This document shows, one piece after another, positions 1 to 6,939 of a stretch of 9,305 bases of DNA. Positions within the stretch are counted from its first letter, which is position 1. Each line of letters starts with the position of its first letter. This stretch comes from Methanocalculaceae archaeon (GTDB lineage: Archaea; Halobacteriota; Methanomicrobia; Methanomicrobiales; Methanocorpusculaceae), in NCBI GenBank assembly GCA_031255895.1, contig JAIRRQ010000013.1:1-9305 (forward strand). The letters run 5' to 3'. Both the position numbers and the translations under genes were made by a program. The notes under the pieces were generated by a model, which made no database searches, was not told where the DNA came from, and saw only the letters and a program-made list of their open reading frames with translations.

Positions 1-996
1 GAAGAAATCGGCGCTGTCATGGACAATTGTTCCTCTGAATGCCACGGCCCAACCATCATGGCCATTCAGGAAGTCGGCCATCCCGGCTGCACCCTTGGTC
101 AGGTAAAAAACCGTGCCGACGTCATCGTATACTGGGGTTGCAACCCTATCGCCGCCCATCCACGCCACCTCTCTCGATACTCCACCTACTCGACCGGTGC
201 ATTCTGTCCTGAAGGACGCGCCAACAGAACCGTTATCGTCGTTGACATCCGTGAATCCGAGACAGCAAAACTTGCTGACATCTTCATTCAGGTAAAGCCA
301 GGTGGAGACTACGCCATCTTTAACGCACTGCGAGCAATCGTCCGAGGCGAACGGAACATCATCCCCGACATTGTTGCAGGAGTCGAGCGCAGCGTACTCT
401 TTAAGACTGCCGACATTCTACTCAACGCAAAATTCGGCTCTTTTTTCACCGGCATCGGTCTCACCCAATCACGAGGCAAGTACAAAAATGTCCGTGCAGG
501 CATCGAACTCGTGGACGAACTGAATAGGCACACCAAATACACGCTTACCCCACTCCGCGGCCATTGGAATGTAGACGGCACCAATCAGATGTTCTCGCTC
601 GTAGCAGGTTACCCATATGCGGTAGATTACTCTCGCGGCATCGTTCACTACAATCCCGGTGAAACCAGCGGCGTTGACATCCTCGCCAAGCATGAAGCAG
701 ATGCTGTCCTCATCATCGGAACGGACCTCGGTGCACACTTCCCCCGCGAAACGGTGGCACATCTCGCACGTATCAACACCATCGTTCTCGATCCATTTAT
801 CTCGCTCTCCACAGCTATTGCAAAACTCCACATTCCAGTGGCATCTGTCGGTCTTGACGCGGAAGGTACCGCTTACCGGCTGGATGGAGTACCGATTCAT
901 GTGAAAAAGGCTTTCACATCCGGCATGCCATCTGACGAGATGATTCTCACCCGCATCTCAGACAAAATTCGGAAACTCAAATCTAAACAAAAATAA
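1..996 (+). CDS. fwdB: Formylmethanofuran dehydrogenase subunit B, 5'-truncated by window edge
   Basis: Catalytic Mo/W-pterin subunit of formylmethanofuran dehydrogenase, the cytoplasmic enzyme that reduces CO2 to formylmethanofuran in the first step of methanogenesis. The frame is open from base 1, so the gene begins upstream; 331 residues are visible. The family is about 430 residues, so roughly 100 N-terminal residues (including the usual 4Fe-4S cysteines) are missing. The motif S-E-C-H-G-P (Cys codon TGC at 40-42) fits the position of the metal-ligand Cys followed by the catalytic His; here the ligand is Cys, not selenocysteine. A later motif P-L-R-G-H-W-N-V-D-G (about 553-582) probably carries the conserved active-site Arg; both residue assignments come from length offset and memory of the family. 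The stretch P-x-G-D-Y-A-I-F-N-A-L-R-A-I is also typical. Stop TAA at 994-996. Whether the paralogue is tungsten (fwd) or molybdenum (fmd) type cannot be told from this fragment. Confidence 0.93.
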   Translation, partial: EEIGAVMDNCSSECHGPTIMAIQEVGHPGCTLGQVKNRADVIVYWGCNPIAAHPRHLSRYSTYSTGAFCPEGRANRTVIVVDIRESETAKLADIFIQVKPGGDYAIFNALRAIVRGERNIIPDIVAGVERSVLFKTADILLNAKFGSFFTGIGLTQSRGKYKNVRAGIELVDELNRHTKYTLTPLRGHWNVDGTNQMFSLVAGYPYAVDYSRGIVHYNPGETSGVDILAKHEADAVLIIGTDLGAHFPRETVAHLARINTIVLDPFISLSTAIAKLHIPVASVGLDAEGTAYRLDGVPIHVKKAFTSGMPSDEMILTRISDKIRKLKSKQK

Positions 997-999
997 TCA

Positions 1000-1030
1000 G
1001 GAATACGTATTCCCTTCCGTTCCATCCTAT
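1000..1030 (+). terminator. Possible fwdB transcript end: palindrome and T-rich tract
   Basis: Three bases after the fwdB stop is a perfect 14-bp palindrome, GGAATACGTATTCC (1000-1013), followed by pyrimidine-rich sequence (1010-1030). Archaeal transcripts usually end at T-rich tracts, with or without a hairpin. The T runs here are short and interrupted, so this is only a candidate. Confidence 0.25.
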
Positions 1031-1115
1031 TTCGTTGTGTTCTGATGGATGCCTCGACAACCAGCACAGAGTTTAACGTAAACTATTTAATATGGACCAC
1101 ACGCCGATGGATTGA

Positions 1116-1568
1116 TTATCACCTATCAGGAATAATCAGTTCCCGCAAAATATCTTCATTGACGAGTGGATCCTGAACGACTACGCATTAGAATTCAACG
1201 CAAATTTCACCAATCAGATCACCTTTAAAAGATTGTGTTGATGACACAGGACTAGATGACATGAACGTGGGAACTGCCATATGCACGTACAAATATTGAC
1301 TGAGTGCGATACATGACCTGTTACAAAACTCATCGGTAACCCTGTCAAAGTACAACGATGGCAAAAAAATATCACTGTGACAACTACGACATCTTCCGAC
1401 CATTCAAACGACGGTGTGACCACGCCAGTAACGACAACATCGCAAATAATCATTTTTGGATTCTATTTTTCACGTTATTTTCCAAGGATAGAGAAAACAG
1501 GATTTCTATTACTTGTAATTCATGATCTTCGATCTTACTCAGAATACCCACGAATCACACGCCTGTGA
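1116..1568 (+). pseudogene. Possible remnant of a plus-strand gene (Thr-rich, surface-protein-like fragments)
   Basis: There is no intact gene in the 949-base gap after fwdB, but three successive plus-strand frames look protein-like. Frame 1 (1116-1241) reads 41 codons, including N-I-F-I-D-E-W-I-L-N-D-Y-A-L-E-F. Frame 2 (1240-1380) takes over at the stop of frame 1 and has one internal stop at 1297; it includes H-D-L-L-Q-N-S-S-V-T-L. Frame 3 (1317-1568) gives a threonine-rich stretch (I-T-V-T-T-T-T-S-S to T-T-P-V-T-T-T-S-Q) followed by a short hydrophobic run I-I-I-F-G-F-Y-F. A Thr-rich stalk before a hydrophobic segment is typical of archaeal surface proteins, so a frameshifted, decayed surface-protein gene is possible. 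I do not recognise a family, and chance open frames in low-GC DNA are a real alternative. Confidence 0.22.
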
Positions 1569-1945
1569 CCATGTCATCACTTTTGCAAAAACACACAAAC
1601 ACTAACACTACGAAAAAATTTAACCAATTATTTTCACTCATGTAGTATCCTCCTGAAGTTGTTTATCAAATAAATAATCACAGTTTTTTGTGATAAATCC
1701 ATGAACTCCGTACAAAAATGATTCTTTCGACATTTTCGATCAATCAATCTCGTCATTGAGGCTTCAACGAACATAATCCCAATATATTAAATAATAAATT
1801 CATCAGTTATTTCTAATTTTTGAGTTAATGGTTTGTACGAAATAAATCACTGAATCATCAAAATCAGAGAACATAATTCTTTGTACCCTCAACGAAACCA
1901 TGAAGATATTTCCTACTCTTAATACACTTCGTTTTCACTCACAAC
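1569..1945. other. AT-rich gene-free spacer
   Basis: I see no gene, RNA gene or clear repeat here. It is AT-rich (for example 1786-1801) and lies beyond the 3' end of the minus-strand transporter gene, so that gene's transcript must end in it, but no strong minus-strand T tract is evident. A short inverted pair, CGTACAAA near 1708 and TTTGTACG near 1830, is too far apart and too short to interpret. Confidence 0.4.
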
Positions 1946-3157
1946 TCAAAACAAAACCATCATCATCAGCAGAAGCGCCGTAGCTCCCACTAAGTCGATC
2001 GAACTCGTCACCACCGGCACACCAAAATTATCTGGATCATACCCCATCCGATAACTGAAAACTGCCGTATAATAACCCAAAAAATTCATCACAGTAATAA
2101 CCAACACCCCCGCAATCAGTGACAACAGCATCATCGGCAAAAGACCAGGTGTCGTGATCCCGATAGCAACAGCAGCATAATGAGACACAAAACCCATCAG
2201 CGGAAGAATCAAAAAAGCATATGTATAATTCTCCACAAAATGCCACAACACAATCCGAGACGGCACAAAATTCGCATCTACCAAACCCATATGCATCTCC
2301 GTTGCGACCCGCGACGTCAAAATACCTCCAATTGACCCGCACCCGTTCATAAACGGCGCCATCAGAATCAAAACAGCTGCTGCTGCCATCAAATTTTCCA
2401 GACCGTCTGTATACAGCACGCCCGCGATGATCCCAAGAAGCGACAACGGCACAAGCAGTGGAACGCCCTCTCGCAGCACATCCCACATCGTTACGGTCAC
2501 CTGTGTCATCAAAACAACAGCCCACACAATCATTACCAACACAACAATCCCTAAAACCAGCTTCAGCTCATTCGGAGCCCTCATCATCAACAGAGCTGTA
2601 ATTACCAAAAATGGCAGTGTCATCATATCGCCAAACGTCGTTACCACCGGTGCTCCCACCATGTCCAGATTCCAGCTGTGACGATAACACACAATCGACG
2701 TAACAACTCCGATCATCGTCACAATTAAACCTGCGAACATTCCAGAAACAACCGAAATAATCACCATGTCGACAAGACCGATAACATCTGTTCCCGTAAT
2801 AACACAGATGATTTTTCCAAATATAGCCAGCAATACTGAAATAATCACTGTCAGTAGAATCGATGCACGCAAATTATCTCCCAGATCCGTCTCGCGTGAA
2901 AATCGCACCTCAAACGCACCAAGATGCATCGAAGAAGAAAGTCTCGATGTCAGAATCCCAGCTATCGCTCCGCGCATATTAATGGACGGTGTAGCCAGCA
3001 CCATTAACCCTGGGATCAGTAAAAAAACCTCGTTCATCGACCCAAGATAAATTCCCGCAATAAATGATAAACTGACACTAATTAAGAGCGTGAAGAGGCC
3101 AGTAAAAAATTCCTCGTACTCCGAAAATATATGGTGTCCAACTATCACCAATCTCAT
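1946..3157 (-). CDS. Two-domain MgtE/SLC41-type divalent cation transporter
   Basis: A 403-residue, very hydrophobic membrane protein, probably with about ten transmembrane segments, likely moving Mg2+ or another divalent cation. It consists of two tandem copies of the MgtE membrane domain: G-I-L-T-S-R-L-S-S-S-M-H-L-G (67-80) is repeated as G-I-L-T-S-R-V-A-T-E-M-H-M-G (278-291), and G-A-P-V-V-T-T-F-G-D (168-177) as G-V-P-V-V-T-S-S-I-D (379-388). Asp177 and Asp388 match the pore Asp of bacterial MgtE by position in the motif. The soluble N-domain and CBS Mg2+-sensor of bacterial MgtE are absent. The ATG at 3155-3157 is supported by GGTGAT five bases upstream and an in-frame stop just above it. 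It stands alone between two long gene-poor stretches. Family assignment is firm; the ion is inferred. The architecture resembles the archaeal group remembered as COG1824 (unverified). Confidence 0.85.
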   Translation of the reverse strand: MRLVIVGHHIFSEYEEFFTGLFTLLISVSLSFIAGIYLGSMNEVFLLIPGLMVLATPSINMRGAIAGILTSRLSSSMHLGAFEVRFSRETDLGDNLRASILLTVIISVLLAIFGKIICVITGTDVIGLVDMVIISVVSGMFAGLIVTMIGVVTSIVCYRHSWNLDMVGAPVVTTFGDMMTLPFLVITALLMMRAPNELKLVLGIVVLVMIVWAVVLMTQVTVTMWDVLREGVPLLVPLSLLGIIAGVLYTDGLENLMAAAAVLILMAPFMNGCGSIGGILTSRVATEMHMGLVDANFVPSRIVLWHFVENYTYAFLILPLMGFVSHYAAVAIGITTPGLLPMMLLSLIAGVLVITVMNFLGYYTAVFSYRMGYDPDNFGVPVVTSSIDLVGATALLLMMMVLF

Positions 3158-3162
3158 CCAGA

Positions 3163-3168
3163 ATCACC
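3163..3168 (-). promoter_or_regulatory. Ribosome binding site of the MgtE-like gene
   Basis: The minus strand reads GGTGAT, then five bases, then ATG. This is the strong archaeal Shine-Dalgarno core complementary to the 16S rRNA 3' end, and it fixes the transporter start at 3157. Confidence 0.7.
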
Positions 3169-3294
3169 CCATCAGTCAGCATCATAATACCTTATTTGTT
3201 TGTCATCGTAACGTATCAAGACTTTGCCTCAGACGAAAAAAATACAAAAATAAAATATCAACAATTTAATACAGTGATTTGCGCGCATCGACAT

Positions 3295-3323
3295 AACTAT
3301 ATTTATATACAATATAGTTTTTC
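3295..3323 (+). repeat. AT-only inverted repeat followed by T5
   Basis: AACTATATT (3295-3303) and AATATAGTT (3311-3319) form a perfect 9-bp inverted repeat around a 7-base loop, and T5 (3318-3322) follows directly. It could be a weak factor-independent terminator on the plus strand. Alternatively its loop side (TATTTATATA, 3300-3309) could be a TATA box about 27 bases before an ATG at 3334. No gene here needs either one. Confidence 0.35.
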
Positions 3324-3709
3324 TACAAAAATAATGGATACCAATGAGAGACAAATATATTTACGTCAACTCCCAAAAAAATGCATCCTCGAACACCCTC
3401 CAAGATGCAAAAAATTCGTGGAATCATCCTCTCTATCCAAAAATGGAGTTATATCGTTGCTGGAACAAAAACCTTGAATCTACCCTCTCCAAAGAAAACA
3501 GCTACGTCTATAAATGCAGAGAGATCGATCCAAAAATGCAGACTCACCCACAAAAGTACTTTTAAACCAAGATATCTCCACGGCATTCGATGGCTCCTCC
3601 ACTCCATCTCCAACATCACCATCGACCTCGTCATCACTGACCATTTCATCCGCGTCCTGACAATCTCACAGATCAAAGCTCCCAAATAAAACCTCTTCCC
3701 AATTCACCT

Positions 3710-3783
3710 CCCAAAGACCTCGAGAACCACTACATCATCTTGACAAATTTCCTCACCACAAAATACCAGCTCATGTAAACTCA
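3710..3783. repeat. Diverged repeat, copy B
   Basis: The core CTCATGTAAACTCA (3770-3783) matches CTCATGAAAACTCA (4026-4039) at 13 of 14 positions. The flanking sequence also aligns with gaps: CCCAAAGACC with a nearby AGAAC (3710-3735) against CCCAAAACC with AGAAC (4003-4016), then TTCCTCA in both. Copy A (4003-4039) looks like a shortened version of this copy. On the minus strand both encode an [V/L]-S-[F/L]-H-E motif, so this may be an ancient internal protein repeat. Confidence 0.3.
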
Positions 3784-4002
3784 AGTCTACGTCTCCACCA
3801 GTGAAATCATCGACCCTAACGATCTTATATCTTATGATACTAATGAACACTGACTGATTCGATTTTAAAGATATCTCATTCAAAAGATCCATCCTCACAA
3901 ATCTCGCAAAAAACCCTTTACGTCGCAATTGTCCGAAACGATATTCTGCTCTACCACTCTCACAACCACTCCGAACACATCGTTGGATTCATCTGGACAG
4001 TA

Positions 4003-4039
4003 CCCAAAACCAGAACATCCACTTCCTCATGAAAACTCA
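4003..4039. repeat. Diverged repeat, copy A (shortened)
   Basis: Partner of the copy at 3710-3783. It shares CCCAAA, AGAAC, TTCCTCA and the 13-of-14 core in the same order, but with about 37 fewer bases between them. The minus-strand reading gives V-S-F-H-E-E where copy B gives L-S-L-H-E-L. Confidence 0.3.
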
Positions 4040-4204
4040 CATAGAAGAAAAGTTGATTATCGCTCGCTGCAAACTCGAAAAAATCGAAATCAACACAACA
4101 TACTCTTCATCCCAAACACTGATCATTCAGATTTGATCAACGAGAGAGTCTGGCATCTCAAAAATTGCCCAACAAAAATGGAGATACCGGCATTAGAGAT
4201 TATG

Positions 4205-4445
4205 TAATCGATAGATACAGATCACACGCCAGAAATGATGAATTTGACGCCTAAAGCCTCGCTGTTTTCGAAAATATTCGGAAAAATAATTCTTTTCTGA
4301 GAAAATGAAGCAAATTAGATATTAGTGTGGTTGTACTTGAAGGATCCAAGCAAAATCAATGATAAATACTTTCAAACAACGAAAATTCGAATTACTTCCT
4401 CTTTTTCAGAAATGTGCATAAAAATTCATTTTTCCATCCCCAATC
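4205..4445. other. AT-rich spacer before the pan promoter
   Basis: I see no gene here. It contains a TTTTCGAAAA palindrome (4265-4274) and several A/T runs. A box C-like ATGATGA (4235-4241) and a CTGA (4297-4300) are present but do not make a convincing guide RNA, because no D'/C' pair or terminal stem is visible. Confidence 0.4.
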
Positions 4446-4459
4446 AGATATAATATAAA
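4446..4459 (+). promoter_or_regulatory. TATA-box promoter of pan
   Basis: AGATATAATATAAA is an A/T-only TATA element about 30-40 bases before the pan ATG (4488). With the usual archaeal TATA-to-start distance of about 25 bases, transcription would begin near 4475-4482. That leaves a very short or nearly absent leader, and no Shine-Dalgarno motif is seen before the ATG. Confidence 0.5.
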
Positions 4460-4487
4460 CGCCGAAATCCTAATATACAGTTAAGAT

Positions 4488-5789
4488 ATGGACGAAGAAG
4501 TTTATACACTCAATGCCAATATTACGCAAGAAGGAGCAAAAGTTGCAGATATTTCTCCGGAAGCTCTGGAATACAGCGATCTCAACGAAAAATATGCCAA
4601 AATATCAGAAGAAGCAAGAATTTTTCGCAAAGAAACCGAGTTACTCAATAAACAACTGCATGCGGCACGTGCCGAAAATGAATCCCTGCGAATCGACAAC
4701 AACCAAATCAGGATAGACAACGTACAGCTGAAAAAGGAAAACTCCCAACTCAAACGTCTCCCGCTGTTTGTTGCAGTTGTTCTGGAAAAACTCCCGGGAA
4801 ACGAACTATATCTGCGCCAACAGGGCAATAATCAGGAGTATGTCACATCTGCAAACGATGAGATCTACAAAGATGTAAAGGCCGGAACGAAGGTTGCTGT
4901 AAACAATACACTCTCAGTTGTCAAGATCCTCGGCAGTACAGTTGATCCTAGAATTAAAGTAATGGAACTTGATACCAAACCCTCAATCACTTTTGCCGAT
5001 ATCGGAGGATTGAAAGAAGAGATCATCGAAGTTCGTGAGTCTGTCGAATTTCCTTTGACGCGACCGGAATCATTTGAACGATTCGGTGTCGTTCCACCAA
5101 AGGGAGTTCTCCTCTACGGACCTCCAGGAACTGGTAAAACGCTGATCGCAAAGGCGGTCGCTAACAATGCAGGTGTCCCGTTCCTCCGGCTAGCAGGTTC
5201 CGAACTGGTTCATAAGTACATTGGTGAAGGAGCACAACTCGTTCGCGATCTGTTCCAGATGGCACGTGACATGGCAGTGGCAAACGGAGGCGTTGTGGCG
5301 TTCATTGATGAAATTGATGCAGTGGGCAGTATGCGAACCAACGACGGAACGTCAGGTTCCGCGGAGGTGCAACGAACATTGATGCAGCTGCTTGCTGAGA
5401 TGGATGGTTTCAACAACCGTGGAAACATTCGTATCATGGCTGCGACCAATCGACCCGACATGCTTGATGCAGCGCTTCTTCGTCCCGGTCGATTTGACCG
5501 ACTTATCAAGATCCCTGCTCCCGACGCAGAGACGAGAAAGCAAATATTCATCGTGCACACACGCAAGATGGCGGAAGCCGGATCACTTTCCGGCATAGAC
5601 TACGATGAATTGGTGAATCTGACCGACGGTCTCACCGGTGCCGAAATTGAGGCAATCTGCCGTGAGGCAGGAATGCTTGCCATCCGCGAAGGAGCAGACA
5701 TCATAAACGAGGACCGATTCATCGCCGCCATCCGTAAGGTTTGCCGTCAAGACAAAGACGATGAACGTGCAGACATAATGTATCTGTGA
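4488..5789 (+). CDS. pan: Proteasome-activating nucleotidase (PAN)
   Basis: Hexameric AAA+ ATPase that unfolds substrates and feeds them to the archaeal 20S proteasome in the cytoplasm. The 433 residues show the full family architecture: an N-terminal coiled coil (about 25-90, with repeated heptads R-I-D-N-x-Q near 68-80), the conserved linker Pro92, an OB domain (about 93-155), then the AAA+ domain. Walker A is G-P-P-G-T-G-K-T (211-218), the aromatic pore loop K-Y-I-G is at 243-246, Walker B and sensor region F-I-D-E-I-D at 272-277, and the second region of homology runs from A-T-N-R-P-D to R-P-G-R-F-D-R (319-338). The last three residues, M-Y-L, form the HbYX motif that docks into the proteasome alpha ring and opens its gate. 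The first ATG follows a TATA box by about 30 bases. It appears to be transcribed with the gene one base downstream. Confidence 0.97.
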   Translation: MDEEVYTLNANITQEGAKVADISPEALEYSDLNEKYAKISEEARIFRKETELLNKQLHAARAENESLRIDNNQIRIDNVQLKKENSQLKRLPLFVAVVLEKLPGNELYLRQQGNNQEYVTSANDEIYKDVKAGTKVAVNNTLSVVKILGSTVDPRIKVMELDTKPSITFADIGGLKEEIIEVRESVEFPLTRPESFERFGVVPPKGVLLYGPPGTGKTLIAKAVANNAGVPFLRLAGSELVHKYIGEGAQLVRDLFQMARDMAVANGGVVAFIDEIDAVGSMRTNDGTSGSAEVQRTLMQLLAEMDGFNNRGNIRIMAATNRPDMLDAALLRPGRFDRLIKIPAPDAETRKQIFIVHTRKMAEAGSLSGIDYDELVNLTDGLTGAEIEAICREAGMLAIREGADIINEDRFIAAIRKVCRQDKDDERADIMYL

Positions 5790-5790
5790 A

Positions 5791-6210
5791 ATGCTGCTGA
5801 TTTGTATCGGAAAACCGGGTGTAGATCTCTATAGAACATTGTCCGACTCAGAGACCAGTCGCCATATTTTGCATTTTTATCATCCAATAGAGTTGGAATG
5901 TGGTATTTCTGTTGATGTATCAACGATCTCAAGCGGACTTGCATTGATGAGTGAACTACGTTGGTACATCACTCGATATATGCAGGAGGTATTAATAGAA
6001 GATGCAGAGCATAGTGTGTATCTGACAAAAAATCTCGCACAGGAGGCCTATGATTCCCGTTCGGTAATGCTGTCTCCTGAATGGAAAACCAGTTTCCGTA
6101 TCTGTGTCACAAAAGAAAAAGATATACTCCGTCTACCAGAAGATATCCCTGAACCAGAGGGAATCATCAAGACCTATGTGGTATGGGGACTACCTAACGA
6201 GCATCCATAA
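5791..6210 (+). CDS. Uncharacterised protein coupled to PAN (possibly DUF5804-like)
   Basis: A 139-residue soluble protein of unknown function. Its ATG lies one base after the pan stop codon (TGA-A-ATG), with no separate promoter and no clear Shine-Dalgarno site, so co-transcription and translational coupling to pan are likely. The N-terminus (M-L-L-I-C-I-G-K-P-G) looks like a beta strand leading into a turn. A helix-rich middle holds S-E-L-R-W-Y-I-T-R-Y-M (54-64), and the C-terminal third is acidic with several prolines (115-122). There is no signal peptide, membrane segment or metal-binding Cys cluster. From memory, the spacing of the N-terminal strand and the S-E-L-x-W-Y motif resembles the small euryarchaeal family DUF5804; this is unverified. 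A role linked to PAN, such as an adaptor or assembly factor, is inference from position alone. Confidence 0.8.
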   Translation: MLLICIGKPGVDLYRTLSDSETSRHILHFYHPIELECGISVDVSTISSGLALMSELRWYITRYMQEVLIEDAEHSVYLTKNLAQEAYDSRSVMLSPEWKTSFRICVTKEKDILRLPEDIPEPEGIIKTYVVWGLPNEHP

Positions 6211-6213
6211 ATC

Positions 6214-6220
6214 TTTTTTT
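6214..6220 (+). terminator. T7 terminator of the pan operon
   Basis: A run of seven T residues begins three bases after the stop codon of the second gene. Oligo-T tracts on the coding strand are the usual termination signal of archaeal RNA polymerase. It separates the pan operon from the converging cobY gene. Confidence 0.6.
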
Positions 6221-6330
6221 CCGGGGAATAGATCAACTCTTCGTGGCCATTCCAGATAGATATAGATGAAGAAACCACCTCATATTTTCCGAAAAATGTG
6301 GCACAAATTTTTTCACGGTATCATCACACA

Positions 6331-6939
6331 TCATCGCACACGCTTCCGCAGTGCTACAAATTCGCGTTCCAGCGTCGCAAGCTCCTCGCGAGTGTTGACA
6401 TTGAACACCAAACCCGGTTCATCCAGCAGCAAACAGTACTCCTCCTGCGCGGAACAAATTAAACCGCCGATCAGAATATTCACCGCACACGGCGCTGCTA
6501 GAACTCCACAAATCATCTCACGATAGCGTGGTTGTATCCCGAATGCCTCGCATCGGCTCACTGGAACCCACGTTGAACATGCAGGAAGACCGGAATCAGT
6601 GTAGTTCTCACGAATGCGGAGGATGATATCACGAGTGAGACAGGGAATATCTACAGCAGATGTAAACAATGCTCCTTCCGCCCCACATACCTCCACTGCT
6701 TCAATCAAATCCTCCACATACCCACTCCCTGACGTATCCAGATAATCAACCCCGTTCGTCCGACACCAATTCCGCGTAAACGGCGTCTTGTATGACGTAG
6801 CCACAACAGGTTCACAGTCCGCATCACAAAACGCATCCAGCACCCAGGCGATCATCGGTCGTTCATGCACCACCACCAACGCTTTCTCCCCAAGTCGTAG
6901 TCGCGAACCCTCACCACCTGCGAAAATCAGCGCAAGCAT
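6331..6939 (-). CDS. cobY: GTP:adenosylcobinamide-phosphate guanylyltransferase
   Basis: Archaeal replacement for bacterial CobU: transfers GMP from GTP to adenosylcobinamide phosphate to give adenosylcobinamide-GDP, late in cobamide synthesis. The 202 residues have the nucleotidyltransferase fold signature A-G-G-E-G-S-R (7-13) followed by E-K-A-L (18-21). Further motifs I recognise from archaeal CobY are D-T-S-G-S-G-Y-V-E-D-L (68-78), S-A-V-D-I-P (94-99) and the C-terminal L-V-F-N-V-N-T (177-183). The length matches the family (about 200). I chose the start at 6939, not the in-frame ATG at 7002, because the protein then begins directly with M-L-A-L-I-F-A-G-G and a GGAGG site sits ten bases upstream. 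It overlaps the end of cobD by 13 bases, so the pair is an operon. CobY enzymes lack the kinase activity of CobU. Confidence 0.92.
   Translation of the reverse strand: MLALIFAGGEGSRLRLGEKALVVVHERPMIAWVLDAFCDADCEPVVATSYKTPFTRNWCRTNGVDYLDTSGSGYVEDLIEAVEVCGAEGALFTSAVDIPCLTRDIILRIRENYTDSGLPACSTWVPVSRCEAFGIQPRYREMICGVLAAPCAVNILIGGLICSAQEEYCLLLDEPGLVFNVNTREELATLEREFVALRKRVR

Larger units (their letters stand above)
3449..4109 (-). pseudogene. Possible degraded minus-strand gene upstream of the transporter
   Basis: No intact gene is visible, but the minus strand shows protein-like blocks in shifting frames. About 4109-3960 includes L-F-F-Y-V-S-F-H-E-E-V-D-V-L-V-L-G-T-V. About 3988-3704 includes G-D-V-D-L-S-L-H-E-L-V-F-C-G-E-E and D-D-V-V-V-L-E-V-F-G. 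An acidic block with D-A-D-E-M-V-S-D-D-E-V-D-G-D lies in another frame near 3660-3610. The plus strand is markedly richer in C than G through this stretch, the same bias as on the non-coding strand of the adjacent minus-strand transporter, which favours former minus-strand coding. No family is recognised. Partner genes with regulatory domains sit beside such transporters in some archaea (from memory), so a dead partner is conceivable. Chance frames remain possible. Confidence 0.22.

Noticed and set aside
3344..3565. 73-codon plus-strand open frame beginning M-R-D-K-Y-I-Y-V-N-S, with a TATA-like element about 35 bases upstream
   Set aside because: Several other frames of similar length overlap it on both strands, it has no Shine-Dalgarno site and no recognisable motif, and base skew favours minus-strand coding here.
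3381..3689. 102-codon plus-strand open frame
   Set aside because: It overlaps competing frames on both strands and shows no domain, start signal or coding-like composition; low stop density comes from the C/A-rich strand.
3929..4207. 92-codon plus-strand open frame rich in Thr, Pro, Asn and Arg
   Set aside because: The composition is what random A/C-rich DNA would give, there is no start signal, and the opposite strand carries the repeat-like motifs.
4235..4300. C/D-box guide RNA candidate (ATGATGA then CTGA, 66 bases)
   Set aside because: There is no internal D'/C' pair and no terminal stem, so the two short boxes are probably coincidental.
6285..6300. Short minus-strand hairpin ATTTT-TCGG-AAAAT beyond cobY as a terminator
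   Set aside because: The stem is only five A/T pairs and the following T tract is poor; it may be part of the transcript end but cannot be supported.
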